DNA of 64,000 bases from Acidimicrobiales bacterium (GTDB lineage Bacteria > Actinomycetota > Acidimicrobiia > Acidimicrobiales > SZUA-35). A model generated the notes under the pieces. It had not been told where the DNA came from. It was given only the letters and a program-made list of their open reading frames with translations, and ran no database searches. Positions 58,354 to 64,000 of the stretch are shown here, in pieces (the stretch's first letter is position 1; each line of letters begins with the position of its first letter). The translations under genes and the position numbers were made by a program. The stretch is taken from positions 38,203 through 102,202 of the forward strand of contig JABDIY010000167.1 of NCBI GenBank assembly GCA_013003535.1, in the 5' to 3' direction.

Positions 58354-61300
58354 ATGTCCATACGCACTCACCTCACTACGCCCCATGTCGCGACCAAATC
58401 CGTTGGCTTCCTCGCGATCGTGATGTTCATCGCCATCCTCGGACTTCGCGGGGACGGCGTCAGTGTCCTCTCCGCAGTCGAGATATCTGATTCAGTGGCG
58501 GCAATCGTCGTCGACGACGTCACCGTGCACCCCCAGGCCGGTTGGGTGGACGACGACGGCGCTCTCCGGTCCCGCAAGGACCGAACCACCGTTATCACCT
58601 TCACCCAGCATGAGCCCCATACGCCAGGCACGGAATTCTTTCTCCGTATGCGAGCTCGCCACCGTAATGGCCCCTCCGCTCTCTACCAGGTTGGTCCAGA
58701 ATGGTCGCCCGACACGCTGACCCTGGCCGGCCTCGACTTCTATGAAGTAACCCCGATCGGCATCCCCGGTGAACGCAAGGATGTCTGGCTCGAAATCGAC
58801 GTCACCGATTGGATGCGCGACACGGAGCCGCTCAGCGTCCTGATCGGTTCGGCAGCAAATGTCTGGTTCTACTCCACCGAGACAATCGGGAGCGAACCGG
58901 TGATCATCGCTCGTAACGGCACGCCCTTGGAGCAATCGAGTCTCGCCGCCGAGACCGACAGCGGAGAGACCCCACTCCCAACCCGCCAGACCAACAACGA
59001 CGACGATGACGATGACGATGACGATGACGACGAAGAGGCTCAGGACCGCCGTTCCGGCACCCCGGTCACCATCGTCCGACCGCCCACCACTTTGGCCGCA
59101 TCTCCCGATCGCCTTCGCATCGTCTCCCCCGCCGAAGGAGCCACCTTCACCGAGACCGGCACGATCAGCATCGAGGCCGAACTCGCCGACCCGGACCAAG
59201 TGCAAGTGGACTTCTACGTTGACGGCAACTTCGTAGGAGCCGAGGAGTCTGCTCCCTACGTCTTCAACTGGACCATCGACGCAGCCTCCAATGGTGAGCA
59301 CATCATTCGAGCCGAGTTCGAGGACGGGCCCGAACGAGTGGTCTCCACTACTCGGACCATCATGGTCGACATTCCAACAGACGGAGCAACAACGACCACC
59401 GTCAACAGCACGCCCTCAGACTCCACGTCGACCCCACCGGACTCCACGTCGACCCCACCAGACACCAGCACACCGTCAGGACCGGTCCCCTCGGCCGGTA
59501 CACCGATCGTTGCCAATGCCGAAACTGCGCCCGTCAAGCATGGGGGCGACGCAGCCGATGACCCAGCCATTTGGGTGGACCGAGCCAACCCGGAGCGGAG
59601 CACCATCATCGGAACCGACAAGCTCGGTGGCATCGGGGTGTACGACCTCGCCGGCCGAGAGCTGCATTTTTATGCCGTCGGTCGCGTGAACAACATCGAT
59701 CTGAGGGACGATTTCCCCCTCGGAGGGAAGAACGTGTCGTTGGTCGCCGGCAGCGAGCGCGACAGCGACGACATCCTCTTCTTCTCAGTGGATCCGGCCA
59801 CACGCGGTCTGACCGAAGTTGGATCGGTCCAGAGCGGGCTTGGCGTAGCTGGGCTCTGCATGTATCGCAACAACGCTGGTGAGTACTCAGTGTTCGTCAG
59901 CGACTCGAGCGGCTCGGTTGAACACTGGGCAATCGACTCATCGGGCTCCACGATTTCGGGTCGCAAAGTCCGAACCATCCGCCTCGGCTCCACAACTGAA
60001 GGCTGTGTTGCCGACGATGAGAATGGATGGCTCTACATCTCTGAAGAGGATCGTGGAATCTGGCGTTACCCCGCCGAGGTAGGCACGGGAACCGATCCGG
60101 TGATGATCGCTGCCACCACCAGCAATGGCGGGAGCCACCTTCGTGCCGATATCGAGGGTCTGGCCATCTGGAAGGGCGGCAGCGGAGGTTACCTCGTGGC
60201 CTCCAGCCAGGCGAACAACACCTTCGTGGTCTACTCCCGCGATGTTCCGAACAAATACGTCGCCACCTTCGAAGTCCAGGCGGGAACCATAGATGGGGTT
60301 GACTACACCGATGGGATCGAGATCACCTCGGCAAACCTCGGTTCGGCCTATCCCAATGGGATCTTCGTCGCCCAGGACAACACCAACGGCAGCGCAAACC
60401 AGAACTTCAAGATCGTCGACTGGAACCGCATTGCCGGCTCGGCGCTCGGTTTCAAACCCACAAGTTCACCGGCACCGACAACGCCGACAACGCCGCCAAC
60501 AACCGTGAACACCACGGTGGCCACTACTGCTCCAACCACAACTGCGCCCACCAGCACGACCGCAAGCACTTCTGCTCCCACGTCAACCCCGCCCACATCG
60601 CAGTCCCAAACCCGGACCGACGCCTTCTACGTCGATTCCGAAACAGGCAGCGACAGCAACACCGGAACGAGTGAAGGGACGGCGTGGAAGACCCTGACCC
60701 ATGCGGCCAACCAGCTTGGCGCAGGTGACACACTGCTCCTCAAGGGAAGCTGGCGGGAACCGCTGGACATCTCGGCTTCAGGTACGTCGGCGGCCCCAAT
60801 TGTGATCGACGCAGTCTCGCCGGGATCGGCCACGCTCCGCGGAACATCTACGTGTATCCGCCTCAGGGGCGACTACATCATCGTGCAAGGTCTCACCGTG
60901 CGTGACTGCACCTGGAGTGGGTTCACCGTTGAAGGCGACAACAACCTAATCGACTCCAACCTGATCACGGCGAACGTCACCGGTATCTACGTGAAGAGCG
61001 CCGGTACGAACACTCGGATTCTCAACAACGAAATCGTGGACAACAACGTGATGTCCGTGAACGATCCGGGCGGACGGGGCGACAGCGGAGCGTTCGGCGT
61101 TCTCCTCCACGGTTCCAATACCGAGGTTGCCTACAACATCATTTCCGGCAGCGACGCCTTCTCCTTCGACTACGGGCGCGATGGTGCCGCCGTCGAGATC
61201 TTCGGTGCAGTCAATAGCCACATCCACCACAACCGGGCCCACAACAACGACACCTTCGCTGAACTTGGAGAACCCGGCACGAGCGGAAACCGATTTGACC

Positions 61301-61743
61301 ACAATGTGGTCACCTCCACGCTCGAGACCTCGGTCTTCCTGGTTACCCGCGGTGCCGACACCAACCGAGGCCCCGTAACTGGCACGATAGTTGAACACAA
61401 CTCGGTGTTGCTCACCGGTTCCAAGAGCCAGGGTTTCGTGTGCCATGCCGGCTGCAGCAAATCAATCTTGACGTTGCGCAACAACATCATCGAAGCGCAA
61501 TTCAAGGCTGGCTATGCCGACGGACCATTCATCACCGGTGGCAACGTTTTCCACGGTGGACAGAACCAGTTCCCCGCCAGCGATTCGGATCGAACGGGTG
61601 CGCCACTGTGGCTCAATGCTGATCTGGAGATCGAGGCCAATAGCCCGGCCACCGGATTCGGCTTGCCCCTTGGGTATGAGGCGGACTACAACGGATCGCC
61701 AATCCCCGCCCAACACCCAAATTCCGGTGCTCTCCAGAACTAA
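58354..61743 (+). CDS. Secreted beta-propeller 3-phytase fused to Ig-like, carbohydrate-binding-like and parallel beta-helix domains
   Basis: A 1129-residue exported protein. The N-terminal signal anchor is about residues 15-35. A CBM96/DNRLRE-like beta domain (about 45-190) is followed by an Asp tract (D216-D226), an Ig-like domain (about 253-339, RIVSPAEGATFTETGTISIE), a Ser/Thr/Pro linker, a beta-propeller phytase (about 382-700) with DAADDPAIWV, GRVNNIDLRDDFPL, TEGCVADDENGWLYISEED, DIEGLAIW and NQNFKIVDW as in Bacillus phytase, a Thr-rich linker (704-753), and a right-handed beta-helix (755-1129, YVDSETGSDSNTG). The phytase should release phosphate from phytate with calcium. SD GAAAGGA precedes the ATG. 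The fusion is unusual. Confidence 0.9.
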   Translation: MSIRTHLTTPHVATKSVGFLAIVMFIAILGLRGDGVSVLSAVEISDSVAAIVVDDVTVHPQAGWVDDDGALRSRKDRTTVITFTQHEPHTPGTEFFLRMRARHRNGPSALYQVGPEWSPDTLTLAGLDFYEVTPIGIPGERKDVWLEIDVTDWMRDTEPLSVLIGSAANVWFYSTETIGSEPVIIARNGTPLEQSSLAAETDSGETPLPTRQTNNDDDDDDDDDDDEEAQDRRSGTPVTIVRPPTTLAASPDRLRIVSPAEGATFTETGTISIEAELADPDQVQVDFYVDGNFVGAEESAPYVFNWTIDAASNGEHIIRAEFEDGPERVVSTTRTIMVDIPTDGATTTTVNSTPSDSTSTPPDSTSTPPDTSTPSGPVPSAGTPIVANAETAPVKHGGDAADDPAIWVDRANPERSTIIGTDKLGGIGVYDLAGRELHFYAVGRVNNIDLRDDFPLGGKNVSLVAGSERDSDDILFFSVDPATRGLTEVGSVQSGLGVAGLCMYRNNAGEYSVFVSDSSGSVEHWAIDSSGSTISGRKVRTIRLGSTTEGCVADDENGWLYISEEDRGIWRYPAEVGTGTDPVMIAATTSNGGSHLRADIEGLAIWKGGSGGYLVASSQANNTFVVYSRDVPNKYVATFEVQAGTIDGVDYTDGIEITSANLGSAYPNGIFVAQDNTNGSANQNFKIVDWNRIAGSALGFKPTSSPAPTTPTTPPTTVNTTVATTAPTTTAPTSTTASTSAPTSTPPTSQSQTRTDAFYVDSETGSDSNTGTSEGTAWKTLTHAANQLGAGDTLLLKGSWREPLDISASGTSAAPIVIDAVSPGSATLRGTSTCIRLRGDYIIVQGLTVRDCTWSGFTVEGDNNLIDSNLITANVTGIYVKSAGTNTRILNNEIVDNNVMSVNDPGGRGDSGAFGVLLHGSNTEVAYNIISGSDAFSFDYGRDGAAVEIFGAVNSHIHHNRAHNNDTFAELGEPGTSGNRFDHNVVTSTLETSVFLVTRGADTNRGPVTGTIVEHNSVLLTGSKSQGFVCHAGCSKSILTLRNNIIEAQFKAGYADGPFITGGNVFHGGQNQFPASDSDRTGAPLWLNADLEIEANSPATGFGLPLGYEADYNGSPIPAQHPNSGALQN
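58999..59037 (+). repeat. GAC/GAT triplet run coding for eleven Asp and two Glu
   Basis: A trinucleotide run inside the phytase fusion gene giving D x11 then E x2 (residues 216-228), between the first beta domain and the Ig-like domain. It may bind calcium or be a flexible spacer; such runs can change length by slippage. Confidence 0.85.
59419..59459 (+). repeat. Two copies of a 21-bp tandem repeat (DSTSTPP linker)
   Basis: GACTCCACGTCGACCCCACC occurs at 59419-59438 and again at 59440-59459, a 21-base period coding DSTSTPP twice, in the linker between the Ig-like and phytase domains. A recent in-frame duplication is the simple explanation. Confidence 0.9.
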
Positions 61744-61789
61744 CGACCACTCTTTGTCACAATTTGCCTGGGAATTCTCGGGAAAGTGC

Positions 61790-61817
61790 TTGCAGACGGG
61801 GTGCACCACGGTATTAG
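61790..61817 (+). promoter_or_regulatory. Predicted promoter of the last secreted protein
   Basis: TTGCAG (61790-61795), a 16-base spacer and TATTAG (61812-61817). The transcript would start near 61824 and carry an SD (GGAGG, 61852-61856) 7 bases before ATG 61864, so this gene is leadered. Confidence 0.5.
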
Positions 61818-61863
61818 GCTAGGCAACGGCGGAACCGTCCAATATCCAAGCGGAGGCAGGCAT

Positions 61864-64000
61864 ATGTTTTCAGGTGGTCGAATTCGGCGTCGATTTGTGA
61901 CATCGGTGGCGGCGTTGTTGTTGTGTGCGAGCGCAGTGGCGATGCAGCCCGCCGCAGCGGCGCCCGTTACGGCGGGGTATCGCGATTTTTCCTACGGGTC
62001 CAGCGTCACCGCGCCCACTGGTCAAAAACCTCAGAGCAAGCTTTTCTTCAACGACGGATCTTGGTGGGGGGTTCTTTTCAGTACCGCCAGCGATGCATTC
62101 AACGTATATGAGCTCAACGCACTCACCCAAGAGTGGTCCGACACCGGTGTTGTAGTGGAGCCCCGCAACTCCGCGCAGTTGGATGTGCTGTTCGACGGCA
62201 CAAAGCTCTACGTGGCATCAGGCAACAAGACGGCCTCGGCTAGTCAGCCAACCGAGCTTCGACGCTTCACTTACTCCAGCGCCAGCCGCACCTACACGCT
62301 GGACTCCGGCTTCCCAGCCAACATTGTGAGCGGAGGGATGGAATCGGGCGTAATCGACAAGGACACCACGGGTACATTGTGGTTCACCTACACGAGGGAC
62401 AACAGCGTCTACGTGACCCGCACGGACGCCAACGACGCCACCTGGATCGCTCCCTACGTGGTGCCCACCAGCGGGGCGACGGGCCTGCAGTCCGAGGATC
62501 AATCTGCCGTGGTGTCCTATGACGGCCAGATCGGGGTGATGTGGAGCAACCAAAACGACGATGCTATGTATTTCGCCAGCCACGTCGACGGCGCTCCCGA
62601 CAACGCCTGGTTGCTCAACCCCGCGGTGCAGCTTCCCGAGTATGCCGACGACCATCTGAACGTGAAATCCATTCAGGCCACCAACGACGGACGCGTGTTT
62701 GCCGCAACCAAGACTTCGCTCAATAACGGAAACGCTCCCCTCATCCTCCTGTTGGAATTGAAGCAGAACGGAACCTGGAAGAGGCACAACGTCTGGACGG
62801 TCAGCGACGACCTCACCCGACCCATGGTTCTGGTCGATGAGGAGAACGGCAAGGTCTTCATGTTTGCCACGGGACCGTGCTGTAGCGGCGGCAAGGTCTA
62901 CATGAAAGAAGCTCCGCTCACCAACGTGAGCTTCTCCGGTGGCCTCGGAACCGTGTTCATGGAAAGTTCCCAAGATCCGAAGATCAACAACGTCACCTCC
63001 ACCAAACAACCACTGAATTCCACTACCGGCCTGGTGGCTATCGCCGGCGATGACTCAACGAGGTTCTACCTCCACAACACGCTCACACTGGGACCGGACA
63101 CCCAGCCGCCGGAAACCACACTTTCATCCGTACCCGCCAATCCGTCGGGGCCAGGCGATGGCACGTTCCAGTTTGTCTCCAACGAGAACGGCTCAACGTT
63201 CCAGTGTCAGCTCGACGGCGCTCCGGCAACCCCGTGTACGTCACCGTTGACCTACCCGTCGCTCTCACTCGGTAGCCACACGTTTTCCGTAGCAGCTACC
63301 GACGTTGCGTCCAACACAGACCCGACGCCGGCCACCTACACCTGGGATGTTGTTCCGGTGAGCGGCGCCACGTTCAACCCGACCCACGACGCCTCGGCGT
63401 TTGAGGCATCCCCCACCACGAACAACGGATCGTCGATCGAAGTAGAGGTTGATGGCGGCTCGTCCTCTACCGAAGGCATGGTGCAGTTCAACGTCACCGG
63501 CGTCACTGGCCCGATCAGCTCGGCAACATTGCGCTTCTTCGCCACCAATGGCACCGGCAATGGCCCCCGAATCCTTCCTTCCGCTACCAACTGGGACGAA
63601 AGCACCGTCAACTGGAACAATCGGCCAGCCATCACCGGCGGTGTGATCACGGACACCGGGCCGCTGACCTCCGATACCTGGCACGAGATCGATGTGACCT
63701 CAGCGATCGCAGGCGACGGACCGGTGAGCTTCACGTTTGCTCCAGATTCCAGCGACGGTCTCGATTTCGCATCAAGCGAGTCCAGTGACCCACCCGAGCT
63801 GGTGATCACATTCGAGTCGGGACCTGATAACACACCCCCAGAGACCACCATTACCGGAGGTCCCAACGCCACCACGTCGGCAACTGATGCCACGTTCACC
63901 TTCATCTCATCAGAGGCTGGTTCCACCTTTGAGTGCCAGCTCGATAATGGCGGGTGGAACAGCTGTACCTCGCCTCAGCTGTACAACAACCTCTCGGTCT
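61864..64000 (+). CDS. Large secreted multi-domain protein (3' end outside window)
   Basis: An open frame of 712 codons with no stop before the right edge. The signal peptide has an Arg-rich start (GGRIRRRFVTSVAALLL) and ends near AAAAPVTA. A beta-propeller-like region (about 40-405) has repeated strands such as KLFFNDGSWWGVLF and KLYVASGN. Then comes a module with TPPETTLSSVP and FQCQLDGAPATPC (about 407-497), a CBM96/DNRLRE-like domain (about 500-650, SSATLRFFATNG, NWDESTVNWNNRP), and a second TPPETTITGGP module with FECQLDNGGWNSC. The FxCQLD modules are Ig-like with a disulfide. It is probably surface attached or released; no catalytic motif is seen so far. Confidence 0.85.
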   Translation, partial: MFSGGRIRRRFVTSVAALLLCASAVAMQPAAAAPVTAGYRDFSYGSSVTAPTGQKPQSKLFFNDGSWWGVLFSTASDAFNVYELNALTQEWSDTGVVVEPRNSAQLDVLFDGTKLYVASGNKTASASQPTELRRFTYSSASRTYTLDSGFPANIVSGGMESGVIDKDTTGTLWFTYTRDNSVYVTRTDANDATWIAPYVVPTSGATGLQSEDQSAVVSYDGQIGVMWSNQNDDAMYFASHVDGAPDNAWLLNPAVQLPEYADDHLNVKSIQATNDGRVFAATKTSLNNGNAPLILLLELKQNGTWKRHNVWTVSDDLTRPMVLVDEENGKVFMFATGPCCSGGKVYMKEAPLTNVSFSGGLGTVFMESSQDPKINNVTSTKQPLNSTTGLVAIAGDDSTRFYLHNTLTLGPDTQPPETTLSSVPANPSGPGDGTFQFVSNENGSTFQCQLDGAPATPCTSPLTYPSLSLGSHTFSVAATDVASNTDPTPATYTWDVVPVSGATFNPTHDASAFEASPTTNNGSSIEVEVDGGSSSTEGMVQFNVTGVTGPISSATLRFFATNGTGNGPRILPSATNWDESTVNWNNRPAITGGVITDTGPLTSDTWHEIDVTSAIAGDGPVSFTFAPDSSDGLDFASSESSDPPELVITFESGPDNTPPETTITGGPNATTSATDATFTFISSEAGSTFECQLDNGGWNSCTSPQLYNNLSV

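Noticed and set aside
59419..59459. CRISPR-like direct repeat
   Set aside because: Only two adjacent 20-base copies without spacers, in frame within a protein linker.
1..64000. tRNA, rRNA or insertion sequences
   Set aside because: I looked for tRNA-like cloverleafs, rRNA cores and transposase motifs by eye and found none; a covariance-model scan would be needed to exclude small RNAs fully.

Overview
The window is compact, high-GC, SD-poor chromosomal DNA from an actinobacterium. Actinobacterial marker families are present (SCO1664-like protein, DUF3090, the MSMEG_4193-type phosphomutase, DUF3499), with F420-linked proteins, a monoderm-type tad pilus locus and a PanC neighbour of the Rv3603c type. 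I infer a member of the class Acidimicrobiia; no rRNA gene is present to prove it. Genes are packed on both strands with many 1-4 base overlaps. I see no transposase, phage, CRISPR array or tRNA.

Layout. 1-2.0 kb: end of an F420 hydrogenase/dehydrogenase beta subunit, a family 5 uracil-DNA glycosylase and a NUDIX hydrolase. 2.1-4.1 kb: the actinobacterial trio phosphomutase/DUF3090/SCO1664. 4.1-10.7 kb: one minus-strand tad operon (CpaB-like, TadZ, TadA, TadB, TadC, Flp pilin, three TadE/TadG-like proteins). Opposite its promoter lie two small excisionase-type HTH regulators and a protein with two Sm-like repeats (10.8-11.9 kb). 12-16 kb: OsmC protein, LysM membrane protein, UvrD-like helicase, lipoprotein. 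16-23 kb: AlkA-like glycosylase, acyl-CoA synthetase, FAD oxidoreductase, a two-domain ABM membrane protein, a CoA-transferase and MutM. 23-27.5 kb: MarR regulator, DUF2520 protein-panC-panB, RNB nuclease. 27.5-35.3 kb: lipid-anchored intradiol-dioxygenase-like protein, PPOX protein, GH13 amylase, Rid protein, a hypothetical protein, VOC protein, lipoprotein, Ppx/GppA-HD phosphatase. 35.4-41 kb: secreted DUF4214x4-DUF3048 protein, PrmA-like methyltransferase, APH-type kinase, F420-dependent LLM oxidoreductase, SurE. 41-45 kb: tandem glycine riboswitch with gcvT-gcvP. 45-53 kb: YndJ-DUF1990 fusion, DUF3499, XdhC-like protein, two sulfotransferases, Atl-like protein, an orphan CCA-type HD protein. 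53-58 kb: rhomboid, ArfB, lipid kinase, an unknown basic protein with a hairpin leader and terminator, epoxide hydrolase, FetB. 58.3-64 kb: two very large secreted proteins, one a beta-propeller phytase fused to a parallel beta-helix, the other running off the right edge.

The most striking general signal is transcriptional. At fourteen starts, on both strands, a TANNNT hexamer lies exactly 6-8 bases before the start codon and there is no Shine-Dalgarno sequence, which is the signature of leaderless mRNA. Genes for abundant or secreted products (Flp pilin, the DUF4214 protein, ArfB, the basic protein, the phytase fusion and the last secreted protein) instead have clear SD sites. The pattern fixes many start codons that a longest-ORF rule would misplace.

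The best candidates for undescribed biology are the phytase/beta-helix fusion with its secreted neighbour, the DUF4214-DUF3048 fusion, the HTH pair plus double Sm-like protein facing the pilus operon, the orphan CCA-type HD protein, the DUF2520 gene where a ketopantoate reductase is expected, and the monocistronic basic protein with a structured leader.
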